Origin: an uncultured Pseudomonadota bacterium
GTDB lineage: Bacteria; Pseudomonadota; Gammaproteobacteria; Burkholderiales; Nitrosomonadaceae
Reading direction: 5' to 3'
Length of the DNA stretch: 23,109 bases
Assembly (NCBI GenBank): GCA_903957805.1
Contig: CAJBQQ010000165.1
Span: 1-23,109, forward strand
Below are positions 1 to 7,912 of this stretch, piece after piece (positions within the stretch are counted from its first letter, which is position 1; each line of letters opens with the position of its first letter). A program made the position numbers and the translations under genes. Below the pieces are notes generated by a model, which was given only the letters and a program-made list of their open reading frames with translations, did no database searches and had not been told where the DNA came from.

Positions 1-1
1 C

Positions 2-592
2 AAGTGCGGATTCGAGTCGAGCGGTCTATTCGTGATGGATGGATCCAGACGCAGCAATCACGGTAATGCTTACTTCACCGGATTTGGAAGGACTAAGCGT
101 ATCGTCTTCTTCGATACCCTCCTCTCCCGTCTCGACCCACCCGAAATCGAGGCCGTTCTGGCCCATGAGCTAGGACACTTCAAGCGCCGTCATGTGATCA
201 AGCGCATCATATTAAGCTTCATCATGAGCCTGGTCTTCTTGTGGGGTCTGGGGCAGTTGATGCAGCAGGAGTGGTTCTACCAGGGGCTCGGTGTGGATGT
301 TCAGTTCATTCCCTCGACCGCGATGGCACTGTTACTTTTTTTTCTGGCGATGCCGGTATTCACTCTCCTCCTTCAACCCCTGTCGAGTCTGTATTCACGT
401 AGGCACGAGTTTGAGGCGGATGAGTATGCAGCAGACAAGTCCTCCGCCAATGATCTGATTCGAGCACTGGTAAAGCTCTACCAGGATAATGCATCCACAC
501 TCACGCCAGACCCCCTACACTCAGCATTCTATGACTCTCATCCGCCCGCTTCTTTAAGGATTGCCCACCTTCAGAAGTTGGCTCATCGCTAA
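2..592 (+). CDS. M48 family zinc metallopeptidase (Ste24-like), 5' end missing
   Basis: This is a membrane-bound zinc endopeptidase of the M48 (Ste24/HtpX-like) family. The frame is open from the first bases of the window, so the N-terminal part, where other M48 proteins have membrane helices, lies outside. The visible part contains the HExxH zinc motif (HELGH, about bases 167-181), with the two metal His and the catalytic Glu. It is followed by two hydrophobic segments (about bases 205-260 and 320-385), and then by FEADEYAAD (about bases 410-436), whose first Glu is the expected third zinc ligand. This order is typical of Ste24-type proteases, which cleave membrane or misfolded proteins. The target here cannot be read from sequence. 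The ATG at base 32 is internal and not the true start. phhB follows 25 bases downstream on the same strand. Family assignment is strong, specific function is not. Confidence 0.9.
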   Translation, partial: KCGFESSGLFVMDGSRRSNHGNAYFTGFGRTKRIVFFDTLLSRLDPPEIEAVLAHELGHFKRRHVIKRIILSFIMSLVFLWGLGQLMQQEWFYQGLGVDVQFIPSTAMALLLFFLAMPVFTLLLQPLSSLYSRRHEFEADEYAADKSSANDLIRALVKLYQDNASTLTPDPLHSAFYDSHPPASLRIAHLQKLAHR

Positions 593-617
593 TCCGAAAT
601 GACTTGTAGGAGCCCAC

Positions 618-959
618 ATGAATAATCCCGTCTGCGATCTTGCTACCAAGCAATGCAAGCCCTGTGAGGGCGGTGTCCCACCACTCAGTTCCAACGAGAT
701 TGCATCCCTTCTGCCACAGATTGAGGGTTGGGAACTCCTCGAACAGAGGATTTGGAGGGGATACGACTTTAAGAATTATTACCAGACGATGGCATTCGTC
801 AACGCGATCGCATGGATCTCTCACCGAGAGGATCATCACCCCGATATCACGGTCGGATACAATCACTGCCGTGTGGAGTACACCACCCATGCTGTAGGTG
901 GACTATCTGAAAATGATTTCATCTGTGCGGCGAAGGTGGATGCCCTCTTTAAGATTTGA
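618..959 (+). CDS. phhB: Pterin-4a-carbinolamine dehydratase
   Basis: This 113-residue protein should dehydrate 4a-hydroxytetrahydropterin to the quinonoid dihydropterin, recycling the cofactor of aromatic amino acid hydroxylases. In bacteria without phenylalanine hydroxylase its role is less clear. The family signature is complete: EDHHPDI at residues 71-77, a Tyr at 81, and TTHAVGG at 89-95. The active-site histidines are H73, H74 and H91. A Cys-rich N-terminus (C6, C13, C16) precedes the core, a feature I recall from proteobacterial members but whose role is unknown to me. The start is supported by TAGGAG six bases upstream of ATG. The stop codon overlaps the TTG start of rsgA by four bases, so the two are probably translationally coupled. 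No hydroxylase gene lies in the window. Confidence 0.93.
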   Translation: MNNPVCDLATKQCKPCEGGVPPLSSNEIASLLPQIEGWELLEQRIWRGYDFKNYYQTMAFVNAIAWISHREDHHPDITVGYNHCRVEYTTHAVGGLSENDFICAAKVDALFKI

Positions 960-1873
960 GTACGATCCACAAAAAATCGCCTGACGCGACCCCACCCACT
1001 GCAGGACAGATCGTCGCCGCATTCGGTCGACATTACTTAGTTGAAACAGCTCACGGATCGACTCTATCCTGCGTGATGCGGGGCAAGAAGGGAGGTGCTG
1101 CCTGCGGTGACCGAGTATTGATTCAGCCCACAACCACAGGTCAGGGTGTGATCGAGAGCATTCTCCCTCGTAGTTCACTGCTATATCGTAGCGATGCCTA
1201 TCGTGAAAAACTGATCGCAGCCAATGTGACCCAGATCATCATCGTTGTGGCAGCCGTTCCGAGCTTTAGTGAAGAACTGGTAAACCGTTGCCTCGCAGCT
1301 GCAGAGAGCCAACGCATCAAGGCACTGATCGTCCTTAATAAGTCCGACCTCGCTGAACCAACACGTGTCGCCGCGTCCACACTCTTACTCTACCGTGAGC
1401 TCGGATATCCACTCCTACAAATCAGCGCCAAGACAGACGTCGCCTCGATGCTGCCACATCTGCAAGGACACCTCAGCGTCTTGGTCGGACAGTCGGGTAT
1501 GGGTAAGTCAACACTCATCAATGCACTCATCCCGGAAGCGGAACGTGCAACCGCTGAGATCTCGGTCGCACTCGATACCGGGCGCCATACCACCACCCAC
1601 GCACGACTCTATGAGATTGATCCGGATACTCGTCTGATCGACTCACCCGGCATGCAGGAGTTTGGTTTACATCACATCGATGGGGCTGACCTGGCTTGGG
1701 GTTTTGTGGAGTTCCATCCCTACCTAGGTCAGTGCAGGTTTAGTAACTGCCACCATACCGGTGAGCCCGGTTGCGCGCTGGATAGCGCGTCAAAGACTGG
1801 AGAGATCAACCCACGTCGTCTTGTCTTCTACCGTAAGTTGATCTCATCCCTCGGAGCTGCACTGAGGAAGTAA
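956..1873 (+). CDS. rsgA: Ribosome small-subunit biogenesis GTPase RsgA
   Basis: RsgA is a circularly permuted GTPase that acts late in 30S subunit maturation. The 305-residue protein has the family order: an N-terminal OB-fold (about residues 17-70), then G4 (NKSD, 128-131) before G1 (GQSGMGKS, 178-185), then G3 (DSPG, 229-232). A C-terminal zinc-binding knuckle has ligands C260, C265, H267 and C273. The start is TTG at 956, which overlaps the phhB stop as TTGA. An in-frame TAA at 950-952 excludes a longer product, and the next ATG (about base 1076) would remove part of the OB-fold. No strong ribosome-binding site is visible, which fits coupling to phhB. The gene ends 11 bases from the end of the convergent PII-like gene. 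Confidence 0.95.
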   Translation: MSTIHKKSPDATPPTAGQIVAAFGRHYLVETAHGSTLSCVMRGKKGGAACGDRVLIQPTTTGQGVIESILPRSSLLYRSDAYREKLIAANVTQIIIVVAAVPSFSEELVNRCLAAAESQRIKALIVLNKSDLAEPTRVAASTLLLYRELGYPLLQISAKTDVASMLPHLQGHLSVLVGQSGMGKSTLINALIPEAERATAEISVALDTGRHTTTHARLYEIDPDTRLIDSPGMQEFGLHHIDGADLAWGFVEFHPYLGQCRFSNCHHTGEPGCALDSASKTGEINPRRLVFYRKLISSLGAALRK

Positions 1874-1884
1874 GTTCTAACGTC

Positions 1885-2202
1885 TCAGTATGAGACGGCA
1901 GGTCCTTCAACCCACAAGCAATCTGAAATCAAGCACATCCCACCGAACTCTTTTAACTTCGGGCTCAGCGCCGTGACCACTTTCTGTGACTGATCCTCTT
2001 GGCAGGCGAGTATCACCATTGCATTCTCCTCTTGCAGAAAAAGACCATCCGGCCGTCTCTCACCACGTGAACCGAGACCACCCGCATTCTTGATGAAGCT
2101 ATATCCACGCACCCCAGCTGATTCCAGCAGTGCGATCAGGTCATTCAGATTCTCCGCATCTATCACAATCTCGAGACGTTTCATTGCTATCGTTTTATTC
2201 AT
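1885..2202 (-). CDS. PII-like signalling protein of the inorganic-carbon cluster
   Basis: This 105-residue protein has the PII (GlnB-like) ferredoxin-type fold signature: an N-terminal strand MKRLEIVIDAENL (7-19), VRGYSFIKN (31-39) leading to the T-loop, and a C-terminal strand ending WVEGP (97-101). It differs from GlnB/GlnK: the T-loop region (about 38-60) has no Tyr, so classical uridylylation is not possible, and two cysteines (C90, C95) sit near the C-terminus. PII-like proteins beside bicarbonate transporters (SbtB, carboxysomal CPII) bind adenine nucleotides or bicarbonate and tune uptake. The location behind the DAB operon and a carbonic anhydrase relic suggests a similar role, which is inference. 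The start ATG at 2202 has GGAGGA just upstream, though the spacing of about four bases is short. An in-frame ATG at 2184 is an alternative without a ribosome-binding site. Confidence 0.82.
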   Translation of the reverse strand: MNKTIAMKRLEIVIDAENLNDLIALLESAGVRGYSFIKNAGGLGSRGERRPDGLFLQEENAMVILACQEDQSQKVVTALSPKLKEFGGMCLISDCLWVEGPAVSY

Positions 2203-2262
2203 GACTCCTCCGTTAAGTAATTCCTGATCGATTGCCCCACTTAATTTTAGATCAGCTAACCC

Positions 2263-3129
2263 TTACGCTGCAGAGGTCATCAGTACAATACCGCTCGGAT
2301 CGACCCGAGCATCGTCGATGTTGGCCTTCAATAGGGCGACCGCAGTTCCTATCGCATCAGAGAGATTCGGGTCAAATGGACCAATGATAGAGGCTGTATT
2401 GATGGCGTGTAGTCAGCCGAAACCGAGACCTACTCCCAAGACCCACTCTTTGTGTTTTCAGCCTCTTCGGTCGGCCTATTAGAGTCACAAGTTATCCTAG
2501 CGTGTCGGATGTTTCCTTCAACCTGTGTAATGAGGTCCCTGAAGTTCCGTTGCGGCATTGAAGGGTAAAACGAGCGCAGAAATCTCGCCAACTCAATACC
2601 TGTTAATCCTTCTTGTATCTCTGCTAGGTCCGCAACTCGACCATCCTCACCATGCAGAATCAGTGAATCGAGATCGGTCTCGATGCCACAAAGGATGAGG
2701 CACCGCGGCACCCTTCCCATAAATGCGCTCAAACTGATTCTTGAGTTTAATGGCGAGACCTCTAGCGGCATTGGTATCGTAATTAAAACCTCTGCAACCC
2801 CGGTGAGTATCTCCACGTGCAAAGTGATAGGTCACAAAAACGAGGCAGTACCTGCCTCGTATGATCGAATACTAGATCCAGGTTTCGAGGGTTGCTTGAA
2901 AGAATGGCCAACCCAGATCAAACTTACCACCCAAATTACGGAAGGGTTGAATGATGCCGACTGCAGTCTGGGTCATGACCGGCAGATTAAGCCTGCCATC
3001 CATACACTTAAGTGCAGTGATTTAGGCGGGGTGTTCGCTTCGGTATCTGCGGCGCTACATCGCCAAGTCAATGAAGGCCCTGGAGTGACGCGCATTCAGA
3101 TCGAGTAGGCAATCTGTCCCGGTATTCAT
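2263..3129 (-). pseudogene. Decayed CsoSCA-like (carboxysomal-type) carbonic anhydrase
   Basis: No open frame spans this stretch, but conceptual minus-strand translation that reads through lesions gives a coherent protein of about 288 codons. It starts at ATG 3129 with GTGGAG upstream (MNTGTDCLLDLNARHSR). The sequence contains CMDGR (Cys42, Asp44, Arg46), then H102 and C112, which match the Cys-x-Asp-x-Arg plus His and Cys zinc site of CsoSCA, where His and Cys are about 11 residues apart instead of three as in classical beta-CAs. IETDLDSLILHG and EWVLGVGLGFG follow. Lesions: TAG at 3055-3057, TAA at 3022-3024, TAG at 2872-2874, a frameshift near 2700-2712, a compensating shift near 2455-2475, and TGA at 2413-2415 where Trp is expected; the last frame ends at TAA 2263-2265. 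The gene lies between the DAB operon and the PII-like gene on the same strand. Family assignment is from recalled motifs and was not searched. Confidence 0.72.
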
Positions 3130-3208
3130 ACGTTCAACTCCACATTTAGATGAAACATTGTAGCCGGCGCAAGGTCTGAGGAAGACAGGCGTGAAGAAGA
3201 TTAGCCTA

Positions 3209-3238
3209 AGTATAGCGGAGTTTTCAGCGACCCTCTAA
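3209..3238 (-). promoter_or_regulatory. Possible promoter in front of the carbonic anhydrase relic
   Basis: On the minus strand TATACT (3209-3214) could be a -10 box, with TTAGAG (3233-3238) as a weak -35 box at 18 bases. The -35 box overlaps the stop codon of the last operon gene. It would have driven the relic and possibly the PII-like gene. The -10 box is good and the -35 box poor. Confidence 0.22.
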
Positions 3239-4740
3239 GGGGCTTGATTCAGTATCCGAGACAGCCATACCTCTGACGCCACTTGATTGATTTGCAAAAC
3301 ACTATCCGGGAAGAAACCAAATATCAAAACCAGTAAGGCGGGTAGGCATAGCAGCGCCAGTTCACGCGGGTATAGATCTTGCGCCTGATTAACAACGGAT
3401 TGAGTGATCGGACCAAAAAAGGCACGCCGAATGAAAGATAGCATATAGGCAGCACCAAGAACGGCCCCAATCAAAGCGGCAATACCGAGACTGGGATGAG
3501 CCTTCAATGCACCAATGATCAGCATCAATTCAGCCGGGAAGCCACTTGTCCCCGGTACTCCGATACTCGCAAGGGCAAACAAGAAGTAGAAGCAGGTCAG
3601 TCTTGGCAATACCTTGGCCATACCCCCCAGGTGAATGATCTCGGTACTCCCCAGTCGGTGTTGAATCATTCCTGCTATTAGTACCAGTGAACTGGCCACT
3701 AGCGAGAAATTAAGTAACTGAAAGACCGCGCCCTGTAGTGCCTGTATATTCAAGGATGCGATGCCAATCACTACCAGTCCAACGTGGCTGATACTGGCAT
3801 AGGCCAACAGGCGACGGAGATTAGTCTGTTGCAGCGCAATCAGAGCGCCGTATATCAGCGTGACCGCACCCAGAATAGCCAGGACCCAACTGAACTCAAC
3901 AGCCGCAGACGGGGCTAACGGCATGGTGAATCGTAGAATACCATAAGCCCCCAACTTCAGGCCCATCAGTACTGCCGTGATATAGGCTGGACCCTCCATC
4001 GCAGCGGTGGGCAGCCAGGTATGAAATGGGACTAGAGGTGCCTTGACACCGAAACCCAGTAGCAGCAGAAAGAAGACCAATACCTGTAAATTTTCCGGCA
4101 AAGGCGTTTCCAGAAGAACCGGGAGGCTGAAGGATAATCCGTGGGGAATCACTCCACCCATGACCGTTGAGTGGTTAACCGCCAAGATGATGAATGCAAG
4201 CAGTAGCGGTACTCCTCCGAATAGCATGAAGAGGGTGTACTTCATCGCCGCATCACGGCGCTGAGAACCAATCCCCCAGAGTCCGATTAAGAAGAAGAAG
4301 GGTGGAAGAGTCAGCTCCCAAAAGAGGAAGAACAGAACCGTATCCAATGCCGTGAACACACCGATGGTGACCCCCTCCAACGCCAGCAATAATGCGAAGT
4401 GCAAGCGCGGGTTGTGCTGTGCCGAGTTCCATGAGGCCAGGATGGCGGTTATCGTCAGTAGCGCTGACATCGGTAGAAATAAGACCGAGATACCATCGAC
4501 ACCGACCAGATAGTCGATATTCAGGAATGGTATCCAGGGATACTTCTCAACCAACTGAAAGCCACCATTCCCAGCATTAAATGAAATCACGATGACGAGC
4601 GTGAGCAATAACTCACAGACCGCAACAATCAGAGCAATCTTCTTGGTTAACTTAATATCACAAGTAACCCCGGTCACAATCGCACCCAGTAGCGGCAACA
4701 GAGTCGCAAGACTTAAGAGCGGGAGGCCGGACTCACTCAT
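3235..4740 (-). CDS. NuoM-like proton/cation antiporter subunit, third M-type copy of the DAB operon
   Basis: This membrane protein of 501 residues belongs to the complex I antiporter family (NuoM/NdhD, PF00361 type) with about 14 predicted helices. It keeps the charged residues thought to carry protons: Glu142 in FWELTLPP (TM5), Lys233 in GFGVKAPL (TM7), Lys262 in MGLKLGAY (TM8), and Glu404 in GFPAELM (TM12). In the M-type, TM12 has Glu where L- and N-types have Lys. It is the last gene of the operon and overlaps the preceding one. Two adjacent ATGs exist (4743 and 4740). AGGAGG lies two bases before the first and five before the second, so I chose 4740. No hydrophilic complex I subunit is nearby, so a role in respiratory NADH dehydrogenase is unlikely. 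I infer ion translocation coupled to DabA. Confidence 0.85.
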   Translation of the reverse strand: MSESGLPLLSLATLLPLLGAIVTGVTCDIKLTKKIALIVAVCELLLTLVIVISFNAGNGGFQLVEKYPWIPFLNIDYLVGVDGISVLFLPMSALLTITAILASWNSAQHNPRLHFALLLALEGVTIGVFTALDTVLFFLFWELTLPPFFFLIGLWGIGSQRRDAAMKYTLFMLFGGVPLLLAFIILAVNHSTVMGGVIPHGLSFSLPVLLETPLPENLQVLVFFLLLLGFGVKAPLVPFHTWLPTAAMEGPAYITAVLMGLKLGAYGILRFTMPLAPSAAVEFSWVLAILGAVTLIYGALIALQQTNLRRLLAYASISHVGLVVIGIASLNIQALQGAVFQLLNFSLVASSLVLIAGMIQHRLGSTEIIHLGGMAKVLPRLTCFYFLFALASIGVPGTSGFPAELMLIIGALKAHPSLGIAALIGAVLGAAYMLSFIRRAFFGPITQSVVNQAQDLYPRELALLCLPALLVLIFGFFPDSVLQINQVASEVWLSRILNQAP

Positions 4741-6331
4741 CATGTCCTCCTACGTCGTGAATAGGTGTATTCATCAAGTCAACATGCGGAGCTCCATGAG
4801 GTGAAGAACCCAAGCTCTCTGAAGACATCCCGTTCTGGTCTATTATATGCACCCAGGGTGAGGTATAAAAACCTGTCCCGATCAGCAGAGAACAGATCAT
4901 TATAGTAATCAATCGGTTCGCCATGAGCCATTCTCGTGTATCAGTGAGAGATAGATGAAAACGCTTAGGTGCTGCCACAAATACTTGTTGGAAGGCTCGT
5001 AGCAAGAGACATGTCGTAAGAAGGTTACCCAGTAAGATCGCGATCACAACCAGCCAACCATACCGTGCCGCAGTACCCTCAAATAGCAGATGCGCACCAT
5101 CAAACCCTGGGGTCCCGGGCATAACCATGGTGGTCAGTGCTGAGACCACGAATAAAAATGCAAGAGTGGTATGGGTATCAAATAGTCCACCCAGTCTCGG
5201 GATAAAAGCAGTACGTGTCCTCTCATAAATGAGTCCAACACTAAAGAGCATTCCAGCCGTTGCGAGTCCATAAGCGATCGAGAGAAGGATGGTCCCCTCC
5301 ATCCCATACTTGTTGAAATCAAAAATTCCGATGACGAGCATCCCGGTATGGCTCACAACGGCAAATGCCAGTAACCGACGGATATTAACCTGCATCAGTG
5401 CCAGCAGTCCCCCATAAACAATACTGATCAAACCCAACGCTAATACAAATCCAGACCACTGCTCGGCAGCTTCTGGGATCAGTGGCAGGATGAACCGAAT
5501 GACTGCATAAACGCCCAACTTCAGTCCGACCAAGAAGATGGCCACGCTCGCGACCGTACCTTGTTCTGCCAGCACCGGTAGCCAGCCATGAAATGGAAAT
5601 AACGGCATACGGATGGCGAAACCGAAAAATAGAAGGAAGAAGATTAACGAGCCGTACTGTAAGTGTGCATTACTAACCGATTCCAGCTTCACCCAATCAA
5701 AGGTCAGTGTGGCGATATCCGGCATCTGGTTCATCAAACCAAATGCAAGCAACAAAAACCCCGCCAGAGTCATCAACAGACCACTCAGCCAGTGTTGCAG
5801 CAAGAGTGCAACGACCCATCTTCGATTCTGACCTGTCCCTGCGCGGATCGTGAGCAATACCACCGGGATCAACTCAAGAACGCACCATAGCCAGAACTGC
5901 ATCAGGTTCATCGCAGAGAATGCGCCGATCAGGATGACTTCATAGCCGAGCAGGCATGCGATGTATATCCGATCATTCGCGTGACGTGTGATTGCGGTAT
6001 AAATCAAGGCGAGTAATGTGAAGATCGCCGTCAGCGGAATGAATAGAATGCTGGCGCCATCAACACCCACACTGTATGTGGCTCCAAGGATACGGATCTC
6101 CTCAGCAAGCTGAATGCCGGGGAGATCTGCATCAAAGACACTTAGCAGGTAGAAGCTAAGCAATACCGTTGTCAATGCACCAACAAAACCGATCCGTAAT
6201 GCTGCAGATGAAGAACGTGATAGCAAAATGGAAATCATCGCGATCAGCGGGATGAGCGTCATCATTGTCAGCAACGGAAACCCTGCCGATTCTGACCATG
6301 CAGTTACATTCGTAATTGTATTAATTGCCAT
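4733..6331 (-). CDS. Divergent NuoM/NuoN-like antiporter subunit, second M-type copy of the DAB operon
   Basis: This 532-residue polytopic protein is clearly related to NuoM but has an altered ion pathway. TM5 keeps a Glu (E153 in CVLELIPVV). The TM7 Lys is replaced by Arg (R241 in GFAIRMPLFPFHGWLP), TM8 keeps Lys (K271 in VGLKLGVY), and the TM12 Glu is missing (PGFDGAHLL, with Asp411 two positions earlier). About 35 hydrophilic residues follow the last helix and include several His (HGAPHVDL to GGHDE). The gene starts eight bases after the NuoL-like gene without a clear ribosome-binding site, and its 3' end overlaps the next gene, which points to coupled translation. It may be a structural spacer or a modified channel in an enlarged complex. 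Whether it still moves ions cannot be told from sequence. Confidence 0.82.
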   Translation of the reverse strand: MAINTITNVTAWSESAGFPLLTMMTLIPLIAMISILLSRSSSAALRIGFVGALTTVLLSFYLLSVFDADLPGIQLAEEIRILGATYSVGVDGASILFIPLTAIFTLLALIYTAITRHANDRIYIACLLGYEVILIGAFSAMNLMQFWLWCVLELIPVVLLTIRAGTGQNRRWVVALLLQHWLSGLLMTLAGFLLLAFGLMNQMPDIATLTFDWVKLESVSNAHLQYGSLIFFLLFFGFAIRMPLFPFHGWLPVLAEQGTVASVAIFLVGLKLGVYAVIRFILPLIPEAAEQWSGFVLALGLISIVYGGLLALMQVNIRRLLAFAVVSHTGMLVIGIFDFNKYGMEGTILLSIAYGLATAGMLFSVGLIYERTRTAFIPRLGGLFDTHTTLAFLFVVSALTTMVMPGTPGFDGAHLLFEGTAARYGWLVVIAILLGNLLTTCLLLRAFQQVFVAAPKRFHLSLTDTREWLMANRLITIMICSLLIGTGFYTSPWVHIIDQNGMSSESLGSSPHGAPHVDLMNTPIHDVGGHDE

Positions 6332-6339
6332 CAGATTTT

Positions 6340-7908
6340 TTAGATCGCAGATGCAAGTAGTAACACCACTGCTACAAATACCACCAGATAGCGTGGTTTC
6401 AGTATCAACTTCTCAAATTTAATAGCTGCATATCCCAGATCACGGCCCATATTGATGGCATCAATTCCAATACCTCTCAATACCAGGCGATCCTCAAACC
6501 AGTTGAAGAGATCGGCCGTCCATTGAAAGAGCTTGCCCGCCAGACCATGGCCTCGACTAAATTCCTTTGGGTCATACTCCGATTGAGTACCCAGAATTTT
6601 CTTCTCCAACTGAACGAGTGATGATATGGAGAGGCTGGTACGGGCAGGTGTTCCCATAACCCTGTCAACGATATGATCATCAAAGTAACCCAGATCACGA
6701 CCCAATCCATGAACTGGCCTCACTAGCGTGCGATCCGCAATCGGATCCAGCCAAAACCGCTGTATCGATGCGATATACAACCAACGTATTCCTGCAATGT
6801 CGCGTGAAACCGGTTTTATGAGATTACCGAGAACATTATGCATGAGTGATGGTGCGGTCAATACCTGGTAACCCCGTACGATGGCATGGGCACAGAGATG
6901 CCAACTGGCGAGCTGCCACAAGCCCAACCCACATTCTAGGAACATCAATCCCAGTTGGCCTGAGGTAGCGAAGCATAATGAGCTTTTAACATCGGTCTGA
7001 GTCAATCCAACAACAAAGCTATAGATCGCGGTGATCAGACCCACAATCGCCATCAGAATCATGACAGCTGGCGCACGTTCAAAGATGGGCTCCAGTAAAA
7101 TTACCAGGTAGACCCCCGCATGAACCATGACTGCCCCATAAAATACTGCGCTCGAGGGAGTGGGTCCCTCCATCGCTCGACCCAACCAGGGAGTGAATGG
7201 AAGCTGTACTGACTTTGCGAAAGCGGCTACTGCAAAACATAGAGCAATCACCGTGGCAGTCGGAGTCGTTACCCGCTCTGCGACAGAGTTCAGACTTCCC
7301 CAATCAACGGTATGAGTATATAAATAGGTAACCCCTACCCCCAGAATAAAGCCAGCATCACCAATACGATTCGTAACAAATACCCGTGTCGCATTGAGCG
7401 TCGCAACCGGGCGGTCATATGCATAGGATATTAATAAGTAGGAGCACAGCCCTGCAATCTCCCAACCGATGAAGGTGCCAATGGCATTACCCGATAACAC
7501 CAACACTAACATTGCCGAAGAGAAGAGGCACAGAATGAAAAAGAATCTGTGAAACCCCGGCTCTCTGTGCATGTAGTTGATTGAAAAACGGGTGACAATC
7601 ACGAGCAGTATCGAAAATAGTGCGGCCAGAATTGTACTAAATCCAGTCGTAATGAAATTGACTTGTATTCCCAGGGTGCCGCTGTGTAACCACTCACCCG
7701 CACTAAACACGCCCGTATTTTTGCCCAGCAATCCGCTTCCTAATAGGGCTAATGCCAGAAAGCAAGAGATCGTAATGGCCCAGGTCGCAATCGTGGATGT
7801 AGTTCGCTCACCCCTCTCGCCCATGATCTGGCCAAACAAATGACCGATACCGATAATGGCCGCAGCCATCAACGGTAATAAGGGGATCAATACAGCCAGT
7901 GCATCCAT
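6340..7908 (-). CDS. dabB: NuoL-like membrane subunit of the DAB CO2 pump (DabB-like), shortened core with NuoL-like tail
   Basis: DabB is the membrane partner of DabA and is thought to couple an ion gradient to CO2 hydration. Residues 1-355 match the NuoL core through about TM11: Glu150 (FIGWEIAGLCSY, TM5), Lys232 (AFAKSVQLPFTPWL, TM7), AMEGPTPSSA (245-254), His263 (TM8), His337 and His341. The position usually held by Lys in HAFFKA-type motifs is Arg344 (AHAIVRGYQ). The remaining antiporter helices (TM12-15) seem absent. The protein instead passes into an amphipathic region of about 150 residues with two GRDLGY motifs (403-408 and 488-493) and ends with one hydrophobic helix (about 505-522). 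That layout resembles the lateral helix and final helix of NuoL. The start ATG at 7908 lies two bases after the dabA stop, with AGGGG about ten bases upstream. Confidence 0.85.
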   Translation of the reverse strand: MDALAVLIPLLPLMAAAIIGIGHLFGQIMGERGERTTSTIATWAITISCFLALALLGSGLLGKNTGVFSAGEWLHSGTLGIQVNFITTGFSTILAALFSILLVIVTRFSINYMHREPGFHRFFFILCLFSSAMLVLVLSGNAIGTFIGWEIAGLCSYLLISYAYDRPVATLNATRVFVTNRIGDAGFILGVGVTYLYTHTVDWGSLNSVAERVTTPTATVIALCFAVAAFAKSVQLPFTPWLGRAMEGPTPSSAVFYGAVMVHAGVYLVILLEPIFERAPAVMILMAIVGLITAIYSFVVGLTQTDVKSSLCFATSGQLGLMFLECGLGLWQLASWHLCAHAIVRGYQVLTAPSLMHNVLGNLIKPVSRDIAGIRWLYIASIQRFWLDPIADRTLVRPVHGLGRDLGYFDDHIVDRVMGTPARTSLSISSLVQLEKKILGTQSEYDPKEFSRGHGLAGKLFQWTADLFNWFEDRLVLRGIGIDAINMGRDLGYAAIKFEKLILKPRYLVVFVAVVLLLASAI

Positions 7909-7912
7909 CAGG

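Noticed and set aside
2430..2822. Minus-strand open frame of 130 codons as a separate hypothetical gene
   Set aside because: Only its middle and C-terminal parts are coherent (IETDLDSLILHG onward), and they continue the relic from another frame. Its N-terminal part is out-of-frame noise.
2683..3108. Plus-strand open frame of 141 codons
   Set aside because: It is the antisense of the carbonic anhydrase relic, whose minus-strand translation shows recognisable motifs. The plus-strand product resembles nothing I know.
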